A DNA stretch of 40,719 bases from Streptomyces sp. SID486 (GCF_009865385.1 NZ_WWJT01000427.1:1-40719), one strand, 5' to 3'. Shown: positions 24,398-32,501, counted from the first letter of the stretch. Translations and numbers: made by a program. Notes: generated from the letters alone by a model not told the origin.

Positions 24398-25180
24398 TCA
24401 GCGCAGGAGCAGCTGCACCCCGCCCACGACCGTGGCCGCGATCACGAGCTGTTCGAAGAGCCGCTGGTCGATCCTGTGCACGGCCCACTTGCCCAGCAAC
24501 GCACCGGGCACCACGAACACCGCGAGCGCGGCGTCGAGGAGCAGCGAGTGCCCGTCGATCAGGCCGAGGCCCACGCTGAACGGCACCTTCGAGACGTTCA
24601 CGATGAGGAAGAAGAACGCGGAGGTACCGAGGAAGCCGAGCTTGCGGAAGCCCGCGGACAGCAGGTAGAGCGACATCACCGGTCCGCCCGCGTTGGCGAC
24701 CATCGTCGTGAACCCGCCGAGCACGCCGTACGACCGGGCTTTCATCCGGCCCGTCCGGGTCGTCACCGCGTCCGGCGCCTCGCGGGTCTCACCGGCCTCG
24801 GCCGTCCGCCGGCGCCACACCGTCACCCCGGCCATCAGCAGCAGGATCGCCCCGATCGAGGTGCGGACGATCCCGTCGTCGGCCCACGTCAGGAACAGGG
24901 TGCCGGCCACGACGCCCACGGCCACCGCCGGGAACAGCCGCCAGAGGGTGGGCCAGTGGGCGTGCCGCCGGTAGGTGAGGACGGCGAGCACGTCGCCCGC
25001 GATCAGCAGCGGCAGCAGGACGCCGGTGGAGGCGCGGGCGGGCAGCACCGCGGCGAAGACAGCGAGACTGACCGTGTTGGCCCCGCTGACCGCGGTCTTG
25101 GAGAAGCCCACGAGCAGGGCCGCGAAGGCGAGGGCGGCGAACTCCCAGCCGGACAGGTGCCAGAGCGTCATCGTGTTCAT
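24398..25180 (-). CDS. TauE/SafE family sulfite/anion exporter-like permease
   Basis: This is a 260-residue membrane protein with about eight hydrophobic helices. The two family repeats are visible: GFSKTAVSGANTVSLAVFA near the N-terminus and GFTTMVANAGGPVMSLYLLSAG in the middle. This duplicated GxxxxxxxxGG pattern is the TauE/SafE signature. The family moves sulfite, sulfoacetate or other organic anions; substrate is not predictable here. The ATG at 25180 is favoured; a TTG at 25207 or ATG at 25171 are alternatives, all with weak ribosome sites. It is convergent with cobF (31 bp between stops). Confidence 0.85.
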   Translation of the reverse strand: MNTMTLWHLSGWEFAALAFAALLVGFSKTAVSGANTVSLAVFAAVLPARASTGVLLPLLIAGDVLAVLTYRRHAHWPTLWRLFPAVAVGVVAGTLFLTWADDGIVRTSIGAILLLMAGVTVWRRRTAEAGETREAPDAVTTRTGRMKARSYGVLGGFTTMVANAGGPVMSLYLLSAGFRKLGFLGTSAFFFLIVNVSKVPFSVGLGLIDGHSLLLDAALAVFVVPGALLGKWAVHRIDQRLFEQLVIAATVVGGVQLLLR

Positions 25181-25253
25181 GCGAGGACCGATGCTATGTC
25201 CGGACAAGTTCCCGGCGTAAGGACCGTCTCGTCACGTGATCACCGCCGGCCGG

Positions 25254-26768
25254 TCAGGACCGGTCCGCGTACCGCGCCCGCAGTTCCCGCTTCAGCACCT
25301 TCATGCTGGGGCCGAGCGGCATCGCGTCGGTGAACTCCACGCGCCGGGGGTACTTGTGCCGGCCGAGGTGCTCCCTGGACCACTCGGTGATGGCGGCGGC
25401 GTCGGGGGTGCCGCCCTGCGCCGGGACCACGACGGCGCACACCTCCTCGCCGTGCAGTTCGTCGGGCAGGCCGATGACGGCGACCTGGGCGATGCCGGGG
25501 TGGCGCATCAGGATCTCCTCGACCTCCCTCGGGTAGACGTTGTAGCCGCCGCGGATGATGACGTCCTTCTTGCGGTCGACGATCCGCAGGAAGCCCTCGT
25601 CGTCCTTGGTGCCGAGGTCGCCGGTGCGGAACCAGCCGTCCACCAGGGCCTCGGCGGTCGCCTCGGGGCGGCCGAGGTAGCCGGAGAAGACGTTGTGCCC
25701 GCGGACGACGACCTCGCCCAGCTCACCGGGCGCCAGCAGCTCGATCCGGCTCTCCTGGTCGGCGTCGGCGATCTCCACGTCGACGCCCCACAGCGGGTGG
25801 CCGATGGTGCCGGCGCGGGTGCCGAAGTCCGGCTGGTTGACGGTCGCCGTCGGCGAGGTCTCCGACAGCCCGTACCCCTCGTAGATCTTCGCCCCGAACG
25901 CGGTCTCGAACCGCTCCAGCACGGCGACCGGGAGCGAGGCCCCGCCGGAGACGCACACCCGCAGTCCGGGCAGCCGGCGGGCGTCGGCGGCCGCGGCGGC
26001 GAGGGCGACGAACATGGTCGGCACGCCGTGGAAGGTGTTCACGCCCTCTTGCACCATGAGGTCGATGGCACGGGCCGCGTCGAAGCGGGGCAGCAGCACG
26101 AGCGTGGCGCCCGCCCGCCAGGTGGAGTGGAGCGACACCGTCTGGCCGAAGGCGTGGAACAGCGGCAGTGCGCCGAGGGCGATGTCGTCGGCGCGGATGT
26201 CGTTGGCGTCGAAGGCGTTGACGGTGGCGTTCATCACCAGGTTGAAGTGGCTGAGGACGGCGCCCTTGGGGACTCCGGTCGTCCCGCTGGTGTAGAAGAC
26301 GACCGCCGGGTCGTCGGCGGTCCGGGTGACGTAGGAGCGCAGCGGTTCGGCGTCGGCCACGAGCGCGCCGAACTCCTCGCCCAGGGTCACGGCAGGGACG
26401 CCCAGGGCGTCCGCGGCGGCCCGGCCGGTCGCGGCCTGCGCCGGGTGGACGAGCAGCAGGGTCGCCCCGCTGTCCCGGAGCACGTGCTCCACCTCGCCGG
26501 CCGACAGCAGCAGGTGAACGGGGACGACGACCGCGCCCGCGGCGGTGATCGCGTAGTAGGCGAGGGGGAACTCGGCCGTGTTGGGGGCCATGAGGGCGAC
26601 CCGGTCGCCGGGCCGTACGCCGAGGCCCGTGAGCGCGCCCGCCCGGGCCAGTGCGCCCTGCCACGCCTCGGCGAAGGTGAGCCTCAGGTCGCCTTCGACG
26701 AGGGCGGTCCTGCCGGGGCGGCGCCGGGCGTTCTCGGCGAGGATGGCGGCGACGGACAGGGTTGCCAT
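25254..26768 (-). CDS. Long/medium-chain acyl-CoA ligase (AMP-binding enzyme)
   Basis: This is a 504-residue adenylate-forming enzyme. The P-loop YTSGTTGVPKG, GYGLSETSP, WFRTGDLG and DRKKDVIIRGGYNVYPREVEE motifs appear in order. The catalytic lysine is Lys490 in GPSMKVLKREL, where the usual Gly before Lys is Met. It should activate a carboxylic acid, most likely a fatty acid, to its CoA ester. The ATG at 26768 is standard. The thiolase gene lies 84 bp upstream on the same strand and a lipase-like gene is divergent beyond it, so fatty-acid degradation is the likely setting. An aromatic acid substrate is possible. Confidence 0.9.
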   Translation of the reverse strand: MATLSVAAILAENARRRPGRTALVEGDLRLTFAEAWQGALARAGALTGLGVRPGDRVALMAPNTAEFPLAYYAITAAGAVVVPVHLLLSAGEVEHVLRDSGATLLLVHPAQAATGRAAADALGVPAVTLGEEFGALVADAEPLRSYVTRTADDPAVVFYTSGTTGVPKGAVLSHFNLVMNATVNAFDANDIRADDIALGALPLFHAFGQTVSLHSTWRAGATLVLLPRFDAARAIDLMVQEGVNTFHGVPTMFVALAAAAADARRLPGLRVCVSGGASLPVAVLERFETAFGAKIYEGYGLSETSPTATVNQPDFGTRAGTIGHPLWGVDVEIADADQESRIELLAPGELGEVVVRGHNVFSGYLGRPEATAEALVDGWFRTGDLGTKDDEGFLRIVDRKKDVIIRGGYNVYPREVEEILMRHPGIAQVAVIGLPDELHGEEVCAVVVPAQGGTPDAAAITEWSREHLGRHKYPRRVEFTDAMPLGPSMKVLKRELRARYADRS

Positions 26769-26852
26769 GGAGTGGTGCTCCGTTTCCTTGCTGCTTCGGT
26801 GCTACGGCTGGTGTGTCGAATCCCCTCGCGGGGAGCCCCCGTTGCGGAAGTC

Positions 26853-28040
26853 TCAAGGGCGCTCGACCAGTACCGCCGTCCCCTGGCCCACCCCGACGCA
26901 CATGGTGGCGAGCCCGCGCTCCGCGCCGGTGCGCCGCATCCGGTGCAGCAGGGTGGTGAGGATGCGGGCGCCGGAGCAGCCGAGGGGATGGCCGAGCGCG
27001 ATGGCGCCGCCGGTGGGGTTGACCAGGTCGGGATCGATGCCGAGCTGGTCGACGCACGCGAGCGCCTGGGCCGCGAAAGCCTCGTTGAACTCGGCTTCCC
27101 GTACGTCGCCGATGTCCCAGCCGGCCCGGGCGAGCACCTTGCGGGTGGCGGGGACCGGGCCGAGGCCCATCACGTCGGGGTGGACGCCTGCGGAGGCGCC
27201 CGCGACGTACCGGCCGAGGGACTCGAGACCCAGTTCGTCCAGGGCCTCTTCGCTGACCAGCAGCAGACCGGCGGCGCCGTCGTTCATCGGCGAGGCGTTG
27301 CCCGCGGTGACCGTGCCGCCGGGACGGAAGACCGGCTTCAGCCGGGCGAGCCGCTCCAGCGAGGTGTCCTCCCGTACGCACTCGTCCTGCTCGACCGTGG
27401 TGCCGTCCGGGCGCTCCACGGGCAGGAGTTCGTCGTCGAAGTGGCCGTCCTTGCGGGCGGCCGCGGCCAGCCGGTGGCTGCGCAGCGCGAACTCGTCCTG
27501 CCGCTCGCGGGAGACGCCGTACCGTTCGGCGACCTCCTCGGCGGTCTCGCCCATGGCGAGCAGGCCGTGCAGCTCCTTCATGGCGGGGTTGACCAGGCGC
27601 CAGCCCAGCCGGGTGTCGTGGGTCTCGATGCGCTGCGGCAGGGCCTCGTCGGGGCGCGGCAGGACGAAGGGGGCGCGGCTCATCGACTCGGAGCCGCCGG
27701 CGATCACGACGTCGGCCTCGCCGGCGGCGATGGTCCGGGCGGCGGCGGTGACCGCTTCGAGACCGGAGGCGCACAGCCGGTTGACGGTGGCGCCGGGAAC
27801 GGAGTCGGGCAGTCCGGCCAGCAGGACGGCCATGCGCGCGACGTTGCGGTTGTCCTCGCCCGCCTGGTTGGCGGCGCCCCAGTAGACGTCGTCGACGCGG
27901 GCCGGGTCGAGCGCGGGCACGTCGGCCAGCAGTCGGCGGATCACGGCCGCGGCCAGATCGTCCGGGCGGACCGAGGAGAGGGATCCGCGCAGTTTGCCGA
28001 TGGGGGTACGACGGGCGGTCGCGAAATGGACGGGACGCAC
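26853..28040 (-). CDS. Acetyl-CoA acetyltransferase / 3-ketoacyl-CoA thiolase
   Basis: This is a 395-residue thiolase with the full catalytic set: Cys90 in NRLCASGLEAV, His351 in GGAIALGHPLG and Cys381 in CVGVGQG. The segment FNEAFAAQALAC supplies the NEAF motif. It cleaves 3-ketoacyl-CoA or condenses acetyl-CoA, depending on context. The GTG at 28040 is chosen because AGGAG lies 7 bases upstream and the protein then begins at the conserved RPVHFATARRTPIGK; the longer frame upstream is not conserved-looking. The acyl-CoA ligase downstream suggests a beta-oxidation role, and an AT-rich palindrome lies in its promoter region. Confidence 0.93.
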   Translation of the reverse strand: MRPVHFATARRTPIGKLRGSLSSVRPDDLAAAVIRRLLADVPALDPARVDDVYWGAANQAGEDNRNVARMAVLLAGLPDSVPGATVNRLCASGLEAVTAAARTIAAGEADVVIAGGSESMSRAPFVLPRPDEALPQRIETHDTRLGWRLVNPAMKELHGLLAMGETAEEVAERYGVSRERQDEFALRSHRLAAAARKDGHFDDELLPVERPDGTTVEQDECVREDTSLERLARLKPVFRPGGTVTAGNASPMNDGAAGLLLVSEEALDELGLESLGRYVAGASAGVHPDVMGLGPVPATRKVLARAGWDIGDVREAEFNEAFAAQALACVDQLGIDPDLVNPTGGAIALGHPLGCSGARILTTLLHRMRRTGAERGLATMCVGVGQGTAVLVERP

Positions 28041-28094
28041 GACTGGGACTCCTGACCTACGACGCTGTGGATCAGCATGGACGCAGCACCCTTT

Positions 28095-28111
28095 AATTAG
28101 CACTGCTAGTT
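28095..28111. promoter_or_regulatory. AT-rich palindrome between thiolase and lipase genes, candidate TetR-type operator
   Basis: AATTAGCA-C-TGCTAGTT is symmetric at 7 of 8 base pairs (the exception is a T/G pair). It lies in a short AT-rich island (about 28090-28125) in otherwise very GC-rich DNA. It sits between the divergent thiolase and hydrolase genes, where it could control both. Possible -10 elements (TATAGA rightward, CTAATT leftward) overlap or flank it. Confidence 0.6.
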
Positions 28112-28183
28112 TTGGACTATAGACCTCCGGCCGCCCCGCTGGGAAGATCCTCCGGAACCTTCACCGACGCAGCTGGAGGAGAG

Positions 28184-28993
28184 ATGCACCACGTCCGCGC
28201 GCACGTCCTGCGGGGGACGCACGGGACCCTCGCCGTGCACGAGTGGCCGCACCCGTCCCCCCGCCGCCTGGTGCTGCTGGCGCACGGGTACGGCGAGCAC
28301 GCCGGCCGGTACGGGGAGCTGGCCGCCCTGCTGGGCCGGCACGGGGCCGCCGTGTACGCGCCCGACCACGCCGGCCACGGCCGGTCGGCCGGCGAACGGG
28401 TGGTGATCGAGGACTTCGAGGACGTGGTCACGGACCTGCACGCGGTGGCGGACCTCGCCCGGGCCGCGCACCCCGGCCTGCCGCTGGTCCTGGTCGGCCA
28501 CTCCATGGGCGGCCTGGTCGCGGCCCGCTACGCCCAGCGGTACGGCACCGGGCTGAGCGCGCTGATCCTGTCCGGCCCGGTGATCGGCACGTGGGAACTG
28601 CCGGGACGGCTGCTGGCCCTGGAGGAGATCCCGGACACCCCGGTCAGCCCGGCCGCGCTCTCCCGCGACCCGGCCGTGGGCGCCGCCTACGCGGCCGATC
28701 CGCTGGTCTGGCACGGGCCCATGAAGCGCCCGACGCTGCGGGCGTTCGTCCGGACCCTGGCGACCGTGGCCGAAGGCGGTGACGTCGGCCCGCTGCCGCT
28801 GCTGTGGCTGCACGGCGACGACGACCGGCTGGTGCCGCTGTCCGGGAGCCGGACCGGGGTGGAGCGGCTGAGCGGCGGCCGGCTGACCGAGCGGATCTTC
28901 GCCGGGGCGCGGCACGAGGTGTTCCACGAGACGGACCGGGAACTGGCCCACGCGGAGGTGATCCGCTTCCTGGACGAGGTGCTGCCCCGCTGA
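28184..28993 (+). CDS. Alpha/beta hydrolase, monoacylglycerol lipase-like
   Basis: This is a 269-residue serine hydrolase of the Hydrolase_4 (MGLL/lysophospholipase L2) type. HGYGEHAGRYGEL (residues 34-46) forms the oxyanion region. GHSMGG holds nucleophile Ser107, GDDDRLVP at 211-218 supplies the Asp, and ARHEVFHE supplies His244. No signal peptide is present, so it is cytosolic. It should hydrolyse monoglycerides or similar esters to a free fatty acid, which fits the divergent thiolase and acyl-CoA ligase. The ATG at 28184 follows GGAGG; upstream in-frame starts precede the palindrome and are unlikely. Confidence 0.88.
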   Translation: MHHVRAHVLRGTHGTLAVHEWPHPSPRRLVLLAHGYGEHAGRYGELAALLGRHGAAVYAPDHAGHGRSAGERVVIEDFEDVVTDLHAVADLARAAHPGLPLVLVGHSMGGLVAARYAQRYGTGLSALILSGPVIGTWELPGRLLALEEIPDTPVSPAALSRDPAVGAAYAADPLVWHGPMKRPTLRAFVRTLATVAEGGDVGPLPLLWLHGDDDRLVPLSGSRTGVERLSGGRLTERIFAGARHEVFHETDRELAHAEVIRFLDEVLPR

Positions 28994-29105
28994 CCGCTCG
29001 CGCCGACCGCCGGCGTCGACCGCTCGCGCGGACCGCTCGCGCCGACCGCTCGCACGGGCCGCGGCAACCCGGAGAGCCCGGCAGCCCGGCAGCCCGGCAG
29101 CCGGA
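28992..29105. repeat. GACCGCTCGCGC and GCCCGGCA short repeats after the hydrolase gene
   Basis: Four copies of a GACCGCTCGCGC-like 12- to 13-mer lie between 28992 and 29056, starting at the hydrolase stop codon. Three GCCCGGCA octamers follow at about 29077-29100. The segment is non-coding and ends just before the Dps promoter. Confidence 0.75.
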
Positions 29106-29124
29106 CAGCGCCGCTGATCAGCCG

Positions 29125-29150
29125 GTTTGCGCCCCCGGCAGGCCGGGCAC
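29125..29150 (+). promoter_or_regulatory. SigB-like stress promoter of the Dps gene
   Basis: GTTT (29125-29128) and GGGCAC (29145-29150) are separated by 16 bp. This fits the Streptomyces SigB-group pattern GTTT-N14-16-GGGTAC with one mismatch. SigB-type control of a Dps gene agrees with known osmotic induction of Streptomyces dpsA. A start site near 29158 would place the hairpin at 29154-29190 in the leader. Confidence 0.5.
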
Positions 29151-29153
29151 CCG

Positions 29154-29190
29154 CCCTTTCGGACATGACCGCAGACATCGGACGAAAGGG
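29154..29190 (+). promoter_or_regulatory. Leader hairpin covering the Dps ribosome-binding site
   Basis: CCCTTTCG (29154-29161) and CGAAAGGG (29183-29190) are perfectly complementary around 21 nt. The right arm contains the AAAGGGG Shine-Dalgarno-like stretch of the gene starting at 29203. The mRNA could thus hide the ribosome site. Confidence 0.6.
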
Positions 29191-29202
29191 GACCTGCGCA
29201 AC

Positions 29203-29694
29203 ATGACCGTGGTCAAGAGCACGCTGCCCGAGGAGGCGCTCGGCGTCACCGGGACGGCCCTGCAGGACACGCTGGTCGACCTGCTCGGACTGTCGCTGAT
29301 CGGCAAGCAGGCGCACTGGAACATCGTGGGCCCGCGGTTCCGGTCGATCCATCTCCAGCTGGACGAGGTGGTCGCCACGGCCCGCGGCCACTCCGACACG
29401 GTGGCCGAGCGGGCCTCCGCGCTGGGTGTGCCGCCGGACGGCCGGCCGGAGACCATCGCGGCGACCTTCGCGCTGCCCGGCACCAAGGACGGCTGGCTGC
29501 GTGACACCGAGGTGGTGGAGCTGATGGTGTCGGCCCTGGGGACGGCCGTCGACCGGCTCCGCGAGCGTATCGACGCGACCGAGAAGGCCGACCCGGTCAC
29601 CCAGGACCTGCTGATCACCGTCACGGCCGACCTGGAGAAGCAGCGCTGGATGTTCCAGGCCGAGAACCAGCCGCGCGACGACGCCTCCAGCTAG
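29203..29694 (+). CDS. Dps family DNA-protection ferritin
   Basis: This 163-residue protein forms the four-helix Dps subunit. The intersubunit ferroxidase ligands have the exact family spacing: His38 (HWNIVG), His50, Asp65 and Glu69. Dps dodecamers oxidise and store iron and coat the nucleoid during stress. N- and C-terminal tails are short, and the C-terminal NQPRDDASS is hydrophilic. The ATG at 29203 sits 12 bases after an AAAGGGGA sequence that is part of a leader hairpin, with a SigB-like promoter further up. Two small genes follow at 32 and 4 bp, possibly as an operon. It most resembles Streptomyces DpsA by context, but paralogue assignment is not certain. Confidence 0.92.
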   Translation: MTVVKSTLPEEALGVTGTALQDTLVDLLGLSLIGKQAHWNIVGPRFRSIHLQLDEVVATARGHSDTVAERASALGVPPDGRPETIAATFALPGTKDGWLRDTEVVELMVSALGTAVDRLRERIDATEKADPVTQDLLITVTADLEKQRWMFQAENQPRDDASS

Positions 29695-29726
29695 CCCGCA
29701 CCCACCCGGCACGGAAGGGGACACCC

Positions 29727-30071
29727 ATGGCTGACGCCCTGGAACTCGACGCGCTGTGGCAGGACTTCCACCGCGTGGTGAACATGACCTCGGCGGAACT
29801 CGCGGCCTGGCTGAAGGTCCGGGACGCCGACGAGGAGACGGAACCGCTGCCGGAACGGGCGGGCACGCCCACCGGGCAGCACGTCCTCGCGATCCTGCAG
29901 AAGCGCCGTACCGATCTCACCGACGACGACGTCCGCGTCATGTACGAGGTCGTCGACACGGTCGGAGACCTCGGCGACATGGAGAACGAGCCCGAGCCGG
30001 AGCGCACGCCGGAGGACACCCGCCGCCGGCACCGGCTGATGACCCTGGGCCACGACCCGCTCAAGCCCTGA
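29727..30071 (+). CDS. DUF3140 family protein
   Basis: This 114-residue protein matches the DUF3140 family. It has a helical N-terminus (LWQDFHRVVNMTSAELAAWL), a middle GQHVLAILQKRRTDLTDDDVRVM, and a charged C-terminus with RRRHRLMTLGHDPLKP. That last tail is a positively charged, possibly DNA-binding, patch. The AAGGGGACACCC before the ATG is a good start signal. It follows Dps by 32 bp and precedes the HhH protein by 4 bp, so a stress or DNA-protection link is suggested by context only. No function is known for the family. Confidence 0.85.
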   Translation: MADALELDALWQDFHRVVNMTSAELAAWLKVRDADEETEPLPERAGTPTGQHVLAILQKRRTDLTDDDVRVMYEVVDTVGDLGDMENEPEPERTPEDTRRRHRLMTLGHDPLKP

Positions 30072-30075
30072 GCCC

Positions 30076-30723
30076 ATGAACCGCGACGAACGGGTCGTGC
30101 GCGAGCTGGTGTCCGCGCACGGGCGGACGTACGCCGAGGAGGCGGGCATCCGCCTGCGGGACACCCCGCAGCCGCTGTACCGGCTCCTGGTGCTGTCCCT
30201 GCTGCTCAGCGCCCGGATCCGGGCATCGGTCGCGGTGGCCGCCGCCCGGGCCCTGCACGAGGCCCGCCTGGACAGCCCGCGCCGGATGGCCGAGGCCGGC
30301 CGGCAGCGCCGGGTGGACGCGCTCGGCCGGGGTGGCTACCGCCGCTACGACGAGCGGACCGCCACCCAGCTCGGCGACGGCGCCGAGCTGCTGACCGAGC
30401 GCTGGGGCGGGGACCTGCGCCGGCTGCACCGGGAGGCGGCGGGCGACACCGGCGCGCTCAGGGAACTGCTGCAGGAGGAGCCGGGCATCGGCCCGGCCGG
30501 CGCCGACATCTTCCTGCGCGAGGCACAGCGGGTGTGGCCGGACATCGCCCCCTACCTCGACGGCAAGGCGCTGTCCGGCGCCGGGCGGCTCGGCCTGCCG
30601 GAAGACCCCCACAAGCTCGCCGAGCTGGCCGGGGACACCCAACCGGCCGCACTGGCCGCCGCGTTGGTGCGAGCCGCACTCGACAGACAGGTGGCCGAAG
30701 ACTGTCTGCGCCGCGCCGCATGA
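30076..30723 (+). CDS. HhH-GPD-like DNA glycosylase/endonuclease III-related protein
   Basis: This 215-residue protein is all-helical with a helix-hairpin-helix segment LLQEEPGIGPAGADIFLREA. It also has a downstream YLDGKAL matching the position of the catalytic Asp of HhH-GPD glycosylases. It lacks the Lys that bifunctional Nth enzymes carry in the hairpin (GIGPAGA rather than GxGRKTA) and the four C-terminal Fe-S cysteines. It would therefore be a monofunctional glycosylase or a non-catalytic relative. It begins 4 bp after DUF3140 and is probably cotranscribed with it, which puts a DNA-repair-like protein next to Dps. Substrate unknown. Confidence 0.75.
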   Translation: MNRDERVVRELVSAHGRTYAEEAGIRLRDTPQPLYRLLVLSLLLSARIRASVAVAAARALHEARLDSPRRMAEAGRQRRVDALGRGGYRRYDERTATQLGDGAELLTERWGGDLRRLHREAAGDTGALRELLQEEPGIGPAGADIFLREAQRVWPDIAPYLDGKALSGAGRLGLPEDPHKLAELAGDTQPAALAAALVRAALDRQVAEDCLRRAA

Positions 30724-30790
30724 TCGTGTCAGACTGCTCCCCGCACGTCCCGGGACTCCCTCCGGGACCGAACCGACCGAGGAGCAGCAG

Positions 30791-31597
30791 GTGGCGGGGA
30801 CCGGGCCGGACATCCAGTACATCGACACCACCCGGCCCCATCCGGCCCGGGTGTACGACTGGTTCCTCGGGGGCAAGGACAACTACCCGGTGGACGAGCA
30901 GCTCGGCCGGCAGATCGCGGCGATCGACGGAGGCGCCCCGAAGGCCGCCCGCGCGAACCGGGCGTTCATGCGCCGGACCACCCGGGCACTGGCGGCGGAG
31001 ACGGGGATCCGCCAGTTCCTGGACATCGGCACCGGCATACCTACCGAGCCCAACCTGCACCAGATCGCCCAGTCCGTGATCCCGGACGCCCGCGTGGTGT
31101 ACGTCGACAACGACCCGATCGTGCTGGCCCACGCCGGCGCGCTGCTGCGCGGCACCCCCGAGGGCGTGACGGAGTACGTGCAGGCCGACGCCCGCGACCC
31201 GCGCTCCATCCTCGAACGGGCCTCCGGCGTACTGGACTTCGGGCGCCCGGTGGCGCTCTCCCTCATCGCCCTGCTGCACTTCGTCGCCGACGAGGACGGC
31301 GCGCACGACCTGGTCACCACGCTGGTCGACGCGCTGGCACCGGGCAGCGCCCTGGTGCTGTCGACGATGACCGCCGACTTCGAACCGGAGAACGTGCAGC
31401 GGGGCATCGCCGCCTACGCGGCGGGCGGCGTGACCCTGGTGGCCCGCTCGCACGCGGAGGTCGGCACCTTCTTCCAGGGCCTGGACCTGCTGGAGCCGGG
31501 CATCGTGTCGGTGGCCGACTGGCGCCCCGGCTCGGAACGGGCCGACGACGGCCCCGTCTCGCTGTACGGCGCCGTGGGACGCAAGCCGTCCCTCTGA
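30791..31597 (+). CDS. DUF574 family SAM-dependent methyltransferase
   Basis: This 268-residue protein matches the actinobacterial DUF574 (Methyltransf_19) family. It has the invariant opening IDTTRPHPARVYDWFLGGKDNYPVD, shown here as RPHPARVYDWFLGGKDN. The SAM-binding motif FLDIGTGIPTEPNLHQ, acidic VVYVDNDPIVLAHA and the LLHFVAD segment follow. Streptomyces genomes carry many copies and their substrates are largely unknown. The GTG at 30791 has GAGGAG 6 bases upstream. No functional partner is obvious; it follows the HhH gene by 67 bp. Confidence 0.9.
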   Translation: MAGTGPDIQYIDTTRPHPARVYDWFLGGKDNYPVDEQLGRQIAAIDGGAPKAARANRAFMRRTTRALAAETGIRQFLDIGTGIPTEPNLHQIAQSVIPDARVVYVDNDPIVLAHAGALLRGTPEGVTEYVQADARDPRSILERASGVLDFGRPVALSLIALLHFVADEDGAHDLVTTLVDALAPGSALVLSTMTADFEPENVQRGIAAYAAGGVTLVARSHAEVGTFFQGLDLLEPGIVSVADWRPGSERADDGPVSLYGAVGRKPSL

Positions 31598-31631
31598 CGC
31601 GGCCCGCCGGGCAGGCGGCGGGCCGCGGCCG

Positions 31632-32501
31632 CTAGGCCGGCGGCAGCGGGATGCCGAGCACCTCGGCGACGGTCCGCAGCACGCCGTTGTCGTTGTTGGA
31701 CGGCGCGCGGTGGCGGGCCCGGCGCAGCACCTCCGGGTGGGCGTTGGACATGGCGAAGGACCACTCGGCCGCGTCCAGCATCTGCAGGTCGTTGAGGTAG
31801 TCGCCGAACACCATGGTCTGCGCGGGCGTGATGCCCAGCTCACGCTGGAGGCCGCGCAGGGCGGCCCCCTTGTCGGCCGTGCGGTTCATGACGTCGACCC
31901 AGTGCTCGCCGGAGACGACCACCTGATGGGTGGCCGTGAACGCCTCCAGGGCCGGGGCGGTGGTGTGCTCGGCGGAGCCGAAGTCGAACAGCGCCACCTT
32001 GATCACGTCGTCCTCGACGGCGGTGACGTCCTCGACGACCCGGTGCTCGACGTAGTACTTGCGCACCTCCGCCAGGAACGCCTCGTCGGTCCGCTCGACG
32101 TACGCCGCCCGCTTGCCGCAGACCACGGCGCCCACGTCGGCGCCGCCCGCGACCAGCCGCCGCACCGTCCGGGCGAGGTCACCGGCGACGGACCGGTCCA
32201 GCGGGTCGGAACTCAGCTCCACGCCGTCACGGACGACGTACGTGCCGTTCTCCGCGATGAACACCATGCCCTCGGCGACCTCGGCGAACTGCCGGGCCAG
32301 CGTGGCGTACTGGCGGCCGCTCGCCGGGCTGAACAGCACCCCGCGGCGGCGCAGTTCCGCGAGCATCGGCCACAGGCCGCCGGGTATCCGTTTGGCGTCG
32401 TCCAGCAGGGTGCCGTCCATGTCGGTGACGATCAGCCGGATGTCGGCGGAGCCGGAGCGGGAGGTGGGGGTGTCGAGGAGGGAGGCGGGCGTGGCGGGCA
32501 T
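31632..32501 (-). CDS. HAD superfamily phosphatase, Cof/YbiV type
   Basis: This is a 289-residue hydrolase. HAD motif I is VTDMDGTLLDD with nucleophile Asp27 and Asp29. Motif III Lys lies in KGAALRGLQRELGI, and motif IV is VFGDYLNDLQML. A C2-type cap lies between about residues 90 and 195. Such Cof-like enzymes dephosphorylate sugar phosphates, pyridoxal phosphate or flavin nucleotides; substrate cannot be told here. The ATG at 32501 has only a weak GGAAG site. It is divergent from the GS-like gene, with a 290-bp region between them that contains a possible small ORF and a CGTACC-AC-GGTACG palindrome at 32703-32716. Confidence 0.88.
   Translation of the reverse strand: MPATPASLLDTPTSRSGSADIRLIVTDMDGTLLDDAKRIPGGLWPMLAELRRRGVLFSPASGRQYATLARQFAEVAEGMVFIAENGTYVVRDGVELSSDPLDRSVAGDLARTVRRLVAGGADVGAVVCGKRAAYVERTDEAFLAEVRKYYVEHRVVEDVTAVEDDVIKVALFDFGSAEHTTAPALEAFTATHQVVVSGEHWVDVMNRTADKGAALRGLQRELGITPAQTMVFGDYLNDLQMLDAAEWSFAMSNAHPEVLRRARHRAPSNNDNGVLRTVAEVLGIPLPPA

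Noticed and set aside
25236..28055. A 939-codon plus-strand frame opposite the acyl-CoA ligase and thiolase
   Set aside because: The minus strand has two complete enzymes with every catalytic motif. The plus frame is antisense, rich in Gly, Arg, Asp and Val, and has no domain.
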